Below are positions 19,933-29,259 of a stretch of DNA of 64,000 nt, piece by piece. The position numbers and the translations under genes are program-made. Under the pieces are notes generated by a model. That model made no database searches. It saw only the letters and a list, made by a program, of their open reading frames with translations, and was not told where the DNA came from. This stretch comes from Arthrobacter sp. 35W (GTDB taxonomy: Bacteria; Actinomycetota; Actinomycetes; Actinomycetales; Micrococcaceae): the NCBI RefSeq assembly GCF_000482545.1, contig NZ_KI519454.1, forward strand, positions 806,001 through 870,000, written 5' to 3'. Position 1 is the stretch's first letter; each line of letters opens with the position of its first letter.

Positions 19933-22900
19933 GTGGCTAGCCAAGATTCATTCGTCCATCTGCACAATCACACCGAGTACTCAATGCTGGACGGTGCGGC
20001 GCGCCTGACAGAGTTGTTCGCCGAAACCGAGCGGCTGGGCATGACGTCGCTGGCCACCACGGACCACGGCTATCTCTTCGGTGCCTTCGACTTTTGGAGC
20101 AAGGCCACCGCCGCCGGCATCCGCCCCATCATCGGCGTCGAGGCCTATGTCACCCCGGGCACGGCCCGCAATGACAAGACCCGCGTGCGCTGGGGCGACG
20201 AGAGCCAGCGCAAGGACGACGTCTCCGGTGGTGGTGCCTACACCCACATGACGCTGCTCAGCTACAACAACCAGGGCATGCGCAACCTCTTCCGCGCCTC
20301 CTCGATCGGCTCGCTGGACTCCGTGTTCGGCAAGTACCCGCGACTGGACCGCGAGCTCCTGCAGACCTACAGTCCGGGCCTGATCGCCACCACCGGCTGC
20401 CCCTCGGGCGAGGTGCAGACCAAGCTCCGCCTGGGCCAGTACAACGAGGCCAAGGCCGCGGCCTCCGAGTTCCAGGACATCTTCGGCAAGGAAAACTACT
20501 TCTGTGAGCTGATGGACCACGGGCTGGACATCGAGCGGCGCGTCACCAAGGATCTGCTGCGGCTGGCCAAGGAACTTGAGATTCCGCTGGTTGCCACCAA
20601 CGACCTCCACTACACCCATGAGCACGACGCCAAGGCCCACGAGGCCCTGCTGGCCATCCAGTCCGGCTCCACCCTGCTGGAACCCACCTATGACATGGGC
20701 GGCTCCCGCTTCGCCTTCTCCGGCAGCGGCTACTACCTCAAGTCCCCGGCCGAAATGCGTGCCCTCTTCTCCGAGGTGCCCGAGGCCTGCGACAACACGC
20801 TGCTCATCGCCGAGCGCTGTGAAGTCTCCTTCAACACCAACGCGAACTACATGCCCAAGTTCCCCTGCCCCGAGGGTGACAACGAGGAATCCTGGCTCGT
20901 CAAAGAGGTCGACAAGGGCCTGGCCTACAGGTACCCGGGCGGCATTCCGGACGATGTGCGCAAGCAGGCGGACTACGAGCTGGACGTCATCAACCGGATG
21001 GGATTCCCCGGCTACTTCCTGGTGGTGGCCGACTTCATCAACTGGGCCAAGGACAACGGCATCCGCGTCGGTCCCGGCCGTGGTTCCGGTGCCGGTTCCA
21101 TGGTGGCCTACGCCATGCGCATCACCGATCTGGATCCGCTGCGCCACGGGCTGATCTTCGAGCGCTTCCTGAACCCCGAGCGCGTCTCCATGCCCGACTT
21201 CGACGTCGACTTCGATGACCGCCGCCGCTCCGAGGTGATCGACTACGTCACGCGCAAGTACGGCGATGAGCGCGTGGCCATGATTGTCACCTACGGCACG
21301 ATCAAGACCAAGCAGGCGCTGAAGGACTCCTCGCGTGTGCTGGGCTACCCGTTCAGCATGGGCGAGACGCTGACGAAGGCGCTGCCGCCGGCCGTGATGG
21401 CCAAGGACATCCCGCTGCACGACATCGAGGACAAGAACTCCAAGCGCTATTCCGAGGCCGGTGACTTCCGCGAACTGGTGGCCACCAACCCGGACGCCGC
21501 CAAGGTGTTCGAGACGGCCAAGGGCATCGAAGGCCTGAAGCGCCAGTGGGGCGTGCACGCCGCCGGTGTGATCATGAGCTCCGATCCCATCATCGACGTC
21601 ATCCCTGTCATGCGCCGCTTCCAGGACGGCCAGGTCATCACCCAGTTCGACTACCCCACGGCCGAGGGCCTGGGGTTGATCAAGATGGACTTCCTGGGTC
21701 TGCGCAACCTGACGATCATTTCCGATGCCCTGGAGAATATCAAGAACAACAAGGACATCGACCTCGATCTTGAGCGCCTGGAGCTGGACGACGCCGCGTC
21801 GTACGAGCTGATGGCCCGCGGCGACACGCTGGGCGTGTTCCAGCTCGACGGCGGTCCGATGCGTTCGCTGCTGAAGCTGATGCGTCCGGACAACTTTGAA
21901 GACATCTCCGCCGTCCTGGCCCTGTACCGGCCGGGCCCGATGGGTGCCAACTCGCACAACAACTACGCGCTGCGCAAGAACGGCATCCAGGAGATCACCC
22001 CGATCCACCCGTCACTGGAGGAGCCCCTCAAGGACATCCTCGGTGGAACCTACGGCCTGATCGTGTACCAGGAGCAGGTCATGTCCATCGCGCAGAAGCT
22101 GGCCGGCTACTCGCTGGGCCAGGCAGACATTCTGCGCCGCGCGATGGGCAAGAAGAAGAAGTCCGAGCTGGACAAGCAGTACGCCGGCTTCGCCAAGGGC
22201 ATGAACGACAACGGCTATTCCGACGCCGCCGTCAAGACGCTCTGGGACATTCTGCTCCCGTTCTCCGACTACGCATTCAACAAGGCCCACTCGGCCGCAT
22301 ACGGCGTCGTCAGCTATTGGACCGCCTATCTGAAGGCGCACCACCCGGCCGAGTACATGGCCGCCCTGCTGACGTCCGTGGGCGATGACAAGGACAAGCT
22401 GGCGCTCTACCTGAACGAATGCCGCCACATGGGCATCACGGTGCTGCCGCCGGATGTCAATGAATCTGCCTTGAACTTCACCCCCATCGGCACCGACATC
22501 CGCTTCGGCATGGGTGCCATCCGCAATGTGGGCGCCAATGTGGTCAATGCGATGGTGACGGCGCGCGGCGAAAAGGGAGCCTACGAGAACTTCCCGGACT
22601 TCCTGATGAAGGTTCCGGCGGTGGTCTGCAACAAACGCACCATTGAATCGCTGATCAAGGCCGGCGCCTTCGACTCGCTCGGCCATGCCCGCCGCGCCCT
22701 GGCGATGATCCACGAGGAGTCCATCGACTCGGTCATCACGCTCAAGCGCAACGAGGCCGTGGGCCAGTTCGACCTCTTCGCGGGCCTGGGCGGCGATGAC
22801 GACGACGCCGAGCCGAGCCTGACCACCGAGATTCCCGATGTGCCGGAGTGGGAGAAGAAGGACAAGCTGGCCTTCGAGCGCGACATGCTCGGCCTGTACG

Positions 22901-23493
22901 TCTCCGACCACCCGCTGCAGGGCCTGGAGGGCGTACTCAACCAGCACGCGGACCAGTCAATCACCCAGGTTCTGGGCGAGGACGGCCCGGCCGATGGCCA
23001 CATCATCACCATCTGCGGCATGATCACCTCGCTGCAGCGCCGCATTGCCAAGAACAGTGGCAATCCCTATGCCCGCTGCGAGATCGAGGACCTCGGCGGT
23101 TCCATGGAGGTGATGTTCTTCGGCCAGGTCTACGGTCCTATCTCCTCCATTCTGGCCGAGGATCTGATTGTGGTGGTCAAGGGCCGCCTGCAGCGCCGCG
23201 ACGACGGTGCCGTCACGCTGAACGCCATGGAGCTCTCCGTACCGGATCTGACCGACGGGCTGACCGGGCCGGTGGTCATCTCCATGCAGGAGCACAAGGC
23301 CACGGAGCCGGTGCTGCTCGCGCTGAAGGATGTGCTCGCCACGCACCAGGGCACCACCGAGGTGCGGATGAAGCTCACGGGCACCAAGTCCGTGGCCGTC
23401 ATGAAGCTGCCGCTGCACCACCGTGTCAACCCCAACCCGGCGTTGTTCGGCGATCTCAAGGTGCTGCTGGGCCCGGCCTGCCTGGAGGGCTGA
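19933..23493 (+). CDS. dnaE: DNA polymerase III subunit alpha DnaE
   Basis: Catalytic subunit of the replicative polymerase. The GTG at 19933 starts MASQDSFVHLHNHTEYSMLDG, with the PHP domain motif HLHNHTEYS at the N-terminus. The 1186 residues include the polymerase core with GPGRGSGAGSMVAYA and MPDFDVDFDD (catalytic aspartates), AFNKAHSAAYG, the helix-hairpin-helix region, and a C-terminal OB fold (ITICGMITSLQRRIAKNSGNP). This is the DnaE1 type by length and architecture. The gene appears to be transcribed alone as a leaderless mRNA. Confidence 0.98.
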   Translation: MASQDSFVHLHNHTEYSMLDGAARLTELFAETERLGMTSLATTDHGYLFGAFDFWSKATAAGIRPIIGVEAYVTPGTARNDKTRVRWGDESQRKDDVSGGGAYTHMTLLSYNNQGMRNLFRASSIGSLDSVFGKYPRLDRELLQTYSPGLIATTGCPSGEVQTKLRLGQYNEAKAAASEFQDIFGKENYFCELMDHGLDIERRVTKDLLRLAKELEIPLVATNDLHYTHEHDAKAHEALLAIQSGSTLLEPTYDMGGSRFAFSGSGYYLKSPAEMRALFSEVPEACDNTLLIAERCEVSFNTNANYMPKFPCPEGDNEESWLVKEVDKGLAYRYPGGIPDDVRKQADYELDVINRMGFPGYFLVVADFINWAKDNGIRVGPGRGSGAGSMVAYAMRITDLDPLRHGLIFERFLNPERVSMPDFDVDFDDRRRSEVIDYVTRKYGDERVAMIVTYGTIKTKQALKDSSRVLGYPFSMGETLTKALPPAVMAKDIPLHDIEDKNSKRYSEAGDFRELVATNPDAAKVFETAKGIEGLKRQWGVHAAGVIMSSDPIIDVIPVMRRFQDGQVITQFDYPTAEGLGLIKMDFLGLRNLTIISDALENIKNNKDIDLDLERLELDDAASYELMARGDTLGVFQLDGGPMRSLLKLMRPDNFEDISAVLALYRPGPMGANSHNNYALRKNGIQEITPIHPSLEEPLKDILGGTYGLIVYQEQVMSIAQKLAGYSLGQADILRRAMGKKKKSELDKQYAGFAKGMNDNGYSDAAVKTLWDILLPFSDYAFNKAHSAAYGVVSYWTAYLKAHHPAEYMAALLTSVGDDKDKLALYLNECRHMGITVLPPDVNESALNFTPIGTDIRFGMGAIRNVGANVVNAMVTARGEKGAYENFPDFLMKVPAVVCNKRTIESLIKAGAFDSLGHARRALAMIHEESIDSVITLKRNEAVGQFDLFAGLGGDDDDAEPSLTTEIPDVPEWEKKDKLAFERDMLGLYVSDHPLQGLEGVLNQHADQSITQVLGEDGPADGHIITICGMITSLQRRIAKNSGNPYARCEIEDLGGSMEVMFFGQVYGPISSILAEDLIVVVKGRLQRRDDGAVTLNAMELSVPDLTDGLTGPVVISMQEHKATEPVLLALKDVLATHQGTTEVRMKLTGTKSVAVMKLPLHHRVNPNPALFGDLKVLLGPACLEG

Positions 23494-23549
23494 GCCCCCT
23501 GACGGGTTGATGGGTGGGGGAGCGGGCCCGCTTTGCTACGGTGGAGTCC

Positions 23550-24092
23550 ATGACTGAGCACAGCAATGCCGAGGCGCCCCTGTACCCGCCGGCCGCCTAC
23601 GCTCCGGCCCTGCCGGCGGACCTGGCCACCGCGCCGCCCGCCTCGCTGTGGCGCTGGTTCACCTCCACGGCGGCGGCGGGCATCGTGGTTGGCGCCCTCT
23701 GGTGGGTCCTGGCCCCCGGTGGAGCCTTCTTCGGTTCCGGGGAGGACTTCAACCTCTGGCTGCCGCGGGATCTGGTGCTGGCCCTGCTCGGCGCGCTGGC
23801 CGGCGTCGTCGTTGCCGCGGTGCTGCTGCCCCAGCTGCGCAGCATGGGTTCGGCGGCCAAGGCCATGGCCGCCGTTCTGGGCTCCGGCATGGGGTCCCTG
23901 GCTGCCTGGCAGCTGGGGCTGTTCGCCGGCTCGCTGTGGCAGCATGTTGCCGCCGACGCCCCCAGCGCGAGCATCGCCTTTTCGCTCCGCTCGACGTCCG
24001 TGCTGCTCGTCTGGCCGGGCACGGCGGCCCTTGTCCTCTTCGCCGCGGCCCTGCTGAGCATGCTGCGCAGCAACCCCTCCCGCGACTCCTGA
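23550..24092 (+). CDS. Predicted four-helix membrane protein of unknown function
   Basis: The 180 residues start with a Pro/Ala-rich cytoplasmic segment (about 1-35) followed by four hydrophobic helices (near 37-57, 74-94, 103-123 and 148-170). I recognise no catalytic motif. The dnaE-hisD position resembles where actinobacteria carry small DUF2567-like membrane proteins, but I cannot confirm the family. The ATG at 23550 is preferred to a GTG at 23514: it has GGAG at 23543-23546, and TACGGT (23537-23542) lies seven bases upstream, so it may be nearly leaderless. Confidence 0.75.
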   Translation: MTEHSNAEAPLYPPAAYAPALPADLATAPPASLWRWFTSTAAAGIVVGALWWVLAPGGAFFGSGEDFNLWLPRDLVLALLGALAGVVVAAVLLPQLRSMGSAAKAMAAVLGSGMGSLAAWQLGLFAGSLWQHVAADAPSASIAFSLRSTSVLLVWPGTAALVLFAAALLSMLRSNPSRDS

Positions 24093-24177
24093 TCCTTTCC
24101 ATCCGGGGCCCGGCGGCTGCGCGGCGCTTGATGACGGACGCCTCCGCCGGCGAATGGGCGGCACCGGCGGCGGCCGG

Positions 24178-24183
24178 TAAACT
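24178..24183 (+). promoter_or_regulatory. -10 element of a leaderless hisD promoter
   Basis: TAAACT is separated by exactly six bases (GGCCCT) from the hisD GTG at 24190. No ribosome site is present. Confidence 0.65.
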
Positions 24184-24189
24184 GGCCCT

Positions 24190-25590
24190 GTGACCAGCAA
24201 CGAACGCAACAGCGCCAGCACAGCATCCGCCACCGACGCCACTTTCACCCCCGAGGTGTCCTTCCGACGCATCGATTTGAGGGGAGCGAGCCTTTCGCTG
24301 GCCCAGCTGCGCCATGCCGTTCCGCGCGCCCACACCTCCTCCGTGGCCACGGCCGAGACCATCGTGGAGGGCATCATTGCCGATGTCCGCGGCCGCGGCT
24401 TCAGCGCCCTCTCCGAGCTGGCCCACAAGTTCGACGGCGTCGAGCAGACACACCCTCGCGTCCCCGCGGAGGCCCTGGCCCACGCCCTTGAAACCGTCGA
24501 CCCGCAGGTGCGGGCCGCCCTGACCGAGTCCATTGCCCGCGCCAAGGTGTTCGCCGAAGCCCAGCGTCCGGCCGACGTCGACCTTCCCATTGCCGACGGC
24601 GCCGTTGTCTCCCAGCACTGGGTCCCCGTCTCCCGCGTGGGCATGTACGTCCCCGGTGGTCTGGCCGCGCTGGCCTCCTCCGTGGTGATGAACGTGGTTC
24701 CAGCCCTCGCCGCCGGCGTCGGCTCCATCGCGCTGGCCTCCCCGCCGCAGAAGGAATTCGGCGGCCTGCCGGACCCCACCATCCTGGCCGCCGCCGCCCT
24801 GCTGGGTGTGGACGAGGTCTACGCCATGGGTGGCGCGCAGGCCATTGCCGCCTTTGCCTACGGCATTGAGGCCGGCACCGGCACCGATGGCGGCGGGGAT
24901 GCGCTGGACCCGGTGGATGTTGTCACCGGCCCCGGCAACATTTTCGTGGCCACCGCCAAGCGCCTGGTCAAGGGTGTGGTGGGCATCGACTCCGAGGCCG
25001 GCCCCACCGAAATTGCCATCCTGGCCGACGCCACCGCCGATGCTGCACTGGTGGCGGCGGACCTGATCAGCCAGGCAGAGCACGACCCCCGCGCCGGCGC
25101 CGTGCTGATCACCGACGCCCCGGCACTGGCCGATGCCGTGGAGGCGGAGCTGGCCATCCAGGCCGCCGCCACCAAGCACAGCGAACGCGTGGCCGAGGCG
25201 CTCTCCGGCGCCCAGTCCGGCGTCGTGCTGGTTGACTCGCTGGAGCAGGGCATTGCCGTGGCCAACGCCTACGCGGCCGAGCACCTGGAGATCATGACGG
25301 CGGACGCCGCCGCCGTGGCCGGGCGGATCCACAACGCCGGCGCCATCTTCGTGGGCAACTACAGCCCGGTGAGCCTGGGCGACTACTGCGCCGGGTCCAA
25401 CCACGTGCTGCCCACCGGCGGCACCGCTGCGTTCTCCTCCGGGCTGAACGTCACGACGTTCCTGCGGGCCATCCAGGTCATCAACTACTCCCGCTCCGCG
25501 CTGGAGCAGGTGGCGGGCCACGTCGTCTCGCTCGCGGGCGCGGAGGATCTGCCGGCACACGGAGAAGCCGTCAGCATCCGATTCAAATAG
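24190..25590 (+). CDS. hisD: Histidinol dehydrogenase HisD
   Basis: Zinc enzyme that oxidises histidinol to histidine in two NAD-dependent steps. The 466 residues contain [18 protein letters not shown], the NAD-binding stretch [28 protein letters not shown], the metal ligands Gln and His in [10 protein letters not shown], and the C-terminal YAAEHLEIM with catalytic Glu/His. An N-terminal extension of about 25 residues is low-complexity. Usually hisD begins a his operon; here no other his gene follows in the window, so the rest must lie elsewhere. Confidence 0.97.
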   Translation: MTSNERNSASTASATDATFTPEVSFRRIDLRGASLSLAQLRHAVPRAHTSSVATAETIVEGIIADVRGRGFSALSELAHKFDGVEQTHPRVPAEALAHALETVDPQVRAALTESIARAKVFAEAQRPADVDLPIADGAVVSQHWVPVSRVGMYVPGGLAALASSVVMNVVPALAAGVGSIALASPPQKEFGGLPDPTILAAAALLGVDEVYAMGGAQAIAAFAYGIEAGTGTDGGGDALDPVDVVTGPGNIFVATAKRLVKGVVGIDSEAGPTEIAILADATADAALVAADLISQAEHDPRAGAVLITDAPALADAVEAELAIQAAATKHSERVAEALSGAQSGVVLVDSLEQGIAVANAYAAEHLEIMTADAAAVAGRIHNAGAIFVGNYSPVSLGDYCAGSNHVLPTGGTAAFSSGLNVTTFLRAIQVINYSRSALEQVAGHVVSLAGAEDLPAHGEAVSIRFK

Positions 25591-25622
25591 AGAAATCTTC
25601 GGCCGCAGACACCGTCCGACCA

Positions 25623-25679
25623 CTACATGTGGTAATTACGTCCTTGTAGTTTGTCAAGATGTAGTCGTAGGATGATAAA
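25623..25679 (+). promoter_or_regulatory. nrdR promoter with two NrdR-box-like sites
   Basis: Promoter candidate: -35 TTGTCA (25651-25656), 17-base spacer, -10 GATAAA (25674-25679). The NrdR-box core is CWAYATRTWG. CTACATGTGG (25623-25632) and CAAGATGTAG (25655-25664) each match 9 of 10 positions. Their starts are 32 bp apart, about three helical turns, as in known tandem NrdR boxes, and the second overlaps the -35. The outer flanks match less well. This suggests autoregulation. Confidence 0.5.
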
Positions 25680-25748
25680 CGCACGGCTGCACTACAACGG
25701 TGGGCCGCCGCTTGGACCGCCACTCATTGGATACAGGAAGGGGAGCGG

Positions 25749-26243
25749 ATGTACTGCCCGTTCTGCCGCAATCCCGATTCCCGTGTTGTGGACTCGAGGA
25801 TCGCCGACGACGGCGCCTCCATCCGCCGACGCCGCCAGTGCACGGAATGTGGAAGACGTTTCAGCACGGTTGAGACGTCAAGCCTGTCCGTGATGAAGCG
25901 TTCCGGCGTGGCCGAGCCCTTCAGCCGCAGCAAGGTCATCACCGGCGTACGCAAGGCCTGCCAGGGGCGTCCCGTGACGGATGACGATCTGGCGGTGCTT
26001 GCCCAGGAGGTCGAGGAGACCATCCGGGCCAGCGGCGCCGCCGAGATCAATGCCAACGATGTTGGCCTGGCCATCCTGGGCCCGCTGCAGAAGCTGGACC
26101 AGGTGGCCTACCTGCGCTTTGCCAGCGTGTACCAGGGCTTTGACACCCTTGAGGACTTTGAGCGGGCCATTGCCCTGCTTCGGCACGATGCCCTCAACGA
26201 CGCCGTGGCCGACACGGTCGGCTCGGCGGCCTCGGGCAGCTAG
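25749..26243 (+). CDS. nrdR: Transcriptional repressor NrdR
   Basis: ATP/dATP-sensing repressor of ribonucleotide reductase genes. The 164 residues have an N-terminal zinc ribbon (C3, C6, C31, C34; [17 protein letters not shown] and [13 protein letters not shown]) and an ATP-cone domain (about 49-139, starting [16 protein letters not shown]). Length is typical. No nrd structural gene is adjacent; it is followed by a convergent gene, so it is probably monocistronic. GGGAG shortly before the ATG at 25749 is a plausible ribosome site. Confidence 0.97.
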   Translation: MYCPFCRNPDSRVVDSRIADDGASIRRRRQCTECGRRFSTVETSSLSVMKRSGVAEPFSRSKVITGVRKACQGRPVTDDDLAVLAQEVEETIRASGAAEINANDVGLAILGPLQKLDQVAYLRFASVYQGFDTLEDFERAIALLRHDALNDAVADTVGSAASGS

Positions 26244-26255
26244 CCCCGCACAGCC

Positions 26256-26295
26256 CCGGTGGCGGCCGGGGAGGGGAAGCCCGGGCCGCCACCGG
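26256..26295. terminator. Hairpin between convergent nrdR and SDR genes
   Basis: Perfect 12-bp stem CCGGTGGCGGCC (26256-26267) with GGCCGCCACCGG (26284-26295); the inner bases GGG and CCC can extend it. No T-run on either side. It lies between two converging genes and could serve both. Confidence 0.6.
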
Positions 26296-26419
26296 TTCCA
26301 CCCTTCCGCGGCTTGCAGCATCCATCCATGACGCCGATGCCCTTCCGGGACGCGACTACGACTGCATCCCAAGCGGGGAACTGCGTCGGCGATGCCGATG
26401 GTGTGCCCGTCGAGACCGG

Positions 26420-27184
26420 TCAGCGGCCGCCGGCGACGGGGAGGTTGGCGCCGGTGATGTACCCGGCCGCCGGCGACAACAGCCACAGCACCGCCGCAGC
26501 GACCTCTTCCGGTTCTCCGCCGCGGCCCATCGGAATCACGGCATTGAGCCGTTCAACGCGGTCGGGCATGCCCGCAGCGGCGTGCAGTCCGGTGTTGGTG
26601 CTGCCGGGGGAGACGGCGTTGACCCGGATGCCCTGGGCCGCCACCTCCGCGGACAGGCCCAGCGTGAGCACATCCACGGCACCCTTGCTGGCGGCGTAGT
26701 GCACCCAGGTGCCAGGGGAACCGGCCTTGGTGGCGGTGGAGGAAATGTTCACGATGCCGCCGCCCGGGCCGCCGTTGTTGGTGGACATGCGCCGGACCGC
26801 TTCCTGGCACATGAAGGCCACACCCGCCACGTTGACGGCCAGCACGCGGCTGATGGAGGCTGTCGGGACATCGACGAGCGGTGCAATGAGATCGCCCGTG
26901 ATGCCGGCGTTGTTGACCACTGCCGTGACAGGTCCAAGGGCCGCTGCGGCGTCAAAAAGCACCGCAACGCTGGACGGGTCGCTGACATCGGCGCGGACAG
27001 CCAGTGCCATGCCGCCCGCTGCCGTGATGCCTTCGACGACGGAGGCGGCACCGTTGGCGTCCTGCGAATAGTTCACAACGACGGCGTACCCGGCGCCGGC
27101 GGCCAGCTGCGCCACGGCCGCACCGATGCCGCGGCTGGCCCCGGTGACGATGATCGTTCCGGGGCCGGCCGGCGCCTCCAGCAT
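26420..27184 (-). CDS. Short-chain dehydrogenase/reductase, substrate unknown
   Basis: Classical SDR of 254 residues with the NAD(P) motif TGASRGIGAAVA (about 14-25), NNAGI, and the catalytic Ser/Tyr/Lys set in NISSTATKAG and YAASK. The stretch NYSQDANGA after beta-2 suggests NADP rather than NAD preference, by inference. It resembles FabG-like and sugar-dehydrogenase-like SDRs; the substrate cannot be assigned. The start lies nine bases after the ppgK stop, so it is probably cotranscribed downstream of ppgK. Confidence 0.9.
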   Translation of the reverse strand: MLEAPAGPGTIIVTGASRGIGAAVAQLAAGAGYAVVVNYSQDANGAASVVEGITAAGGMALAVRADVSDPSSVAVLFDAAAALGPVTAVVNNAGITGDLIAPLVDVPTASISRVLAVNVAGVAFMCQEAVRRMSTNNGGPGGGIVNISSTATKAGSPGTWVHYAASKGAVDVLTLGLSAEVAAQGIRVNAVSPGSTNTGLHAAAGMPDRVERLNAVIPMGRGGEPEEVAAAVLWLLSPAAGYITGANLPVAGGR

Positions 27185-27193
27185 GGCCGGTGG

Positions 27194-27982
27194 CTACTTG
27201 GTGTGGCCGAAGTGGATGGCGGCCTCGAGCGCGCCGCCCACAATGCCGGCGTCGTTCTTCAGCTTGGCCGGGATGATCTTCGTGCGCAGGTCCAGCTGAG
27301 GCAGGAATTCATCGCTGCGCTTGGAGATGCCGCCGCCGATGATGAACAGATCCGGGGAGAACAGGAACTCGACGTGGGAGAAGTAGCGCTGCAGGCGCAC
27401 GGCGTACTCGTCCCAGCCGATGCCATCGCGTTCGCGTGCGACGGCGGAGGCGCGCGTCTCGGCGTCGAACCCGTCGATCTCCAGGTGGCCCAACTCGGCG
27501 TTGGGGATCAGCTTGCCGTTGAAGATGAAGGCGGAGCCGATGCCTGTGCCCAGGGTGATGACCAGCACTGTGCCCTTGACGTCCTTGCCGGCACCATAGC
27601 GGGCCTCGGCCAGGCCGGCGGCGTCGGCGTCGTTGACCACCTCGACCTCGCGGCCCAGCTCGGCCGAGAACACCTCGTCAAGGTTGGTGCCCACCCAGCT
27701 CGGGTCCACATTGGCAGCGGAGAGGGCCACGCCGTGGGAGATGATGGCCGGGAAGGTCACCCCGACGGGGGAATCGGCCGACGGCGCCTCCGGGCGCGTC
27801 ATGAGCTCGTCCACCACCTGGGCAACCACCTTGGCGACGGCCTGCGGGGTGGCCGGCTGCGGGGTGTCGACGCGGAAGCGCTCGCCCAGCAGTTTGCCCT
27901 TTTCGAGATCGACAATGCCGCCCTTGATTCCGGTGCCGCCGATGTCGATTCCGATGACAGTGGACGAGTGCTTCTTGGACAT
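27194..27982 (-). CDS. ppgK: Polyphosphate glucokinase PpgK (ROK family)
   Basis: Phosphorylates glucose using inorganic polyphosphate, and often ATP, an actinobacterial speciality. The ATG at 27982 starts [22 protein letters not shown]; the 52 residues open upstream are not coding-like. The 262 residues include the phosphate-binding [24 protein letters not shown] with the catalytic Asp, LGTGIGSA, and ELGHLEIDG. Size matches known PpgK. It leads the minus-strand pair ppgK-SDR, 76 bases after the map stop. Confidence 0.93.
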   Translation of the reverse strand: MSKKHSSTVIGIDIGGTGIKGGIVDLEKGKLLGERFRVDTPQPATPQAVAKVVAQVVDELMTRPEAPSADSPVGVTFPAIISHGVALSAANVDPSWVGTNLDEVFSAELGREVEVVNDADAAGLAEARYGAGKDVKGTVLVITLGTGIGSAFIFNGKLIPNAELGHLEIDGFDAETRASAVARERDGIGWDEYAVRLQRYFSHVEFLFSPDLFIIGGGISKRSDEFLPQLDLRTKIIPAKLKNDAGIVGGALEAAIHFGHTK

Positions 27983-28058
27983 GCTTACTCCGTCGGTGCT
28001 TGTGGGTGTACAGATGCGTGGCCGGTTGCCACCGCAGGGCGCGCGCCAGCGGCGCGTT

Positions 28059-28937
28059 CTACGGGAGGGTGAGGACTTCAGCGCCGGTGCTGGTGACAAC
28101 CATGGTGTGCTCAAACTGGGCGGTCCGCTTGCGGTCACGGGTGACGACTGTCCAGTCGTCGTTCCACATGTCCCACTCGATGGTGCCGAGGGTAAGCATA
28201 GGTTCGATGGTAAACACCATGCCCTCTTCCATCACAGTGTTGTACGCCGGAGCCGCGTCATAATGCGGAATGATCAGGCCGGTGTGGAAGGCTTCGCCCA
28301 CGCCGTGGCCGGTGAAATCGCGCACCACGCCGTAGCCGAAGCGCTTGGCGTAGGCGGAAATGGCGCGCCCGATGACGTTGATTTCACGGCCCGGCGCCAC
28401 GGCCTTGATGGCGCGGCGCAGGGATTCCTCGGTGCGCTCCACCAGCAGGCGGGATTCCTCATCCACATCGCCCACGCAGAAGGTGTAGTTGGTGTCGCCG
28501 TGCACGCCGTTCTTGTAGGCGGTGATGTCGATGTTGATGATGTCGCCGTCGTTCACCACCGTGGAGTCCGGGATGCCGTGGCAGATGACCTCGTTCAGCG
28601 AGGAACACAGGGACTTGGGGAAGCCGCGGTAGCCCAGCGTGGACGGGTAGGCCTGGTGGTCCAGGAGGAACTCGTGGCCGATGCGGTCCAGCTCATCGGT
28701 GGTGACGCCGGGGACAATGTGCCGGCCCACCTCGACGATGGCCTGGGCGGCGATCTTGGCGGAGATGCGGATCTTCTCGATGGTCTCCGCGTCCTTGACC
28801 TCGGAGCCGGTGAATTTGGCGGGGCCGGCCTTGCCCACATACTCCGGACGGGCGATGGACGGCGGCACGGGCCGTTCCGGGCTGACCGTCCCCTGGACAA
28901 GCGTTCCTACGGGGGCGGTGCTGGTGATCTCAGGCAT
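28059..28937 (-). CDS. map: Methionine aminopeptidase, type I
   Basis: Removes N-terminal methionine from new proteins. The 292 residues carry a roughly 40-residue N-terminal extension (with [13 protein letters not shown]) seen in actinobacterial MetAP1c-like enzymes, then the pita-bread fold. Metal ligands are visible in [16 protein letters not shown] (two Asp), [11 protein letters not shown] (His), FTIEPML (Glu) and AQFEHTMVV (Glu); His in EVICHGIPD is the catalytic one. The ATG at 28937 is six bases after a -10 hexamer. Confidence 0.96.
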   Translation of the reverse strand: MPEITSTAPVGTLVQGTVSPERPVPPSIARPEYVGKAGPAKFTGSEVKDAETIEKIRISAKIAAQAIVEVGRHIVPGVTTDELDRIGHEFLLDHQAYPSTLGYRGFPKSLCSSLNEVICHGIPDSTVVNDGDIINIDITAYKNGVHGDTNYTFCVGDVDEESRLLVERTEESLRRAIKAVAPGREINVIGRAISAYAKRFGYGVVRDFTGHGVGEAFHTGLIIPHYDAAPAYNTVMEEGMVFTIEPMLTLGTIEWDMWNDDWTVVTRDRKRTAQFEHTMVVTSTGAEVLTLP

Positions 28938-28943
28938 GGTTCC

Positions 28944-28949
28944 ATCCTA
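28944..28949 (-). promoter_or_regulatory. -10 element of a leaderless map promoter
   Basis: On the minus strand TAGGAT is followed by GGAACC and then the map ATG, a spacing of exactly six bases. No ribosome site is present. Confidence 0.65.
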
Positions 28950-29034
28950 ATGGGGAGGCCGGGCGGCGTAGGATCATGCCAACGGTCCAGGTTCCGCCCG
29001 AGGTCCTGGCGCTTTGCCATGAAGGAGGCCCGCC

Positions 29035-29199
29035 ATGCCGCAGTTTTGGTACAACGTGAAGACCCACGAGGTGGAGGAGGATGCCATGAGCGATTGGACC
29101 CAGCTCATCGGCCCCTACGACACGCGTGCGGAGGCGGAGGCTGCCCTGGAGAAGGTGCGCCAGCGCAATGATTCCTGGGACGCGCAGGACGACGACTAG
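29035..29199 (+). CDS. 54-residue conserved small protein (SPOR-like)
   Basis: ATG at 29035 preceded by GAAGGAGG (29021-29028), stop TAG at 29197-29199. The sequence MPQFWYNVKTHEVEEDAMSD leads to a segment TQLIGPYDTRAEAEAALEKV that looks like half of a SPOR-type fold, and a very acidic end DAQDDD. Homologues are common beside map in Arthrobacter as far as I recall; the role is unknown. A strong ribosome site and coding-like codon use support it as real. It is divergent from map. Confidence 0.8.
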   Translation: MPQFWYNVKTHEVEEDAMSDWTQLIGPYDTRAEAEAALEKVRQRNDSWDAQDDD

Positions 29200-29209
29200 C
29201 GTGGGCTGA

Positions 29210-29242
29210 CCAAGGGGCCGGCCGCTGTGGCCCGCCCCCTGG
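29210..29242. terminator. Imperfect hairpin between convergent small gene and panB
   Basis: Arms 29210-29223 and 29229-29242 pair over 14 positions with two mismatches and loop GCTGT. It lies 10 bases after the small gene's stop and 17 before the panB stop on the other strand, so it may end both transcripts. Confidence 0.5.
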
Positions 29243-29259
29243 CCCAGCCGGCCTGGGTG

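Noticed and set aside
26582-29171. Plus-strand open frames opposite the SDR, ppgK and map genes
   Set aside because: Translations are Gly/Val/Asp-rich shadows; the minus-strand genes have complete motifs.
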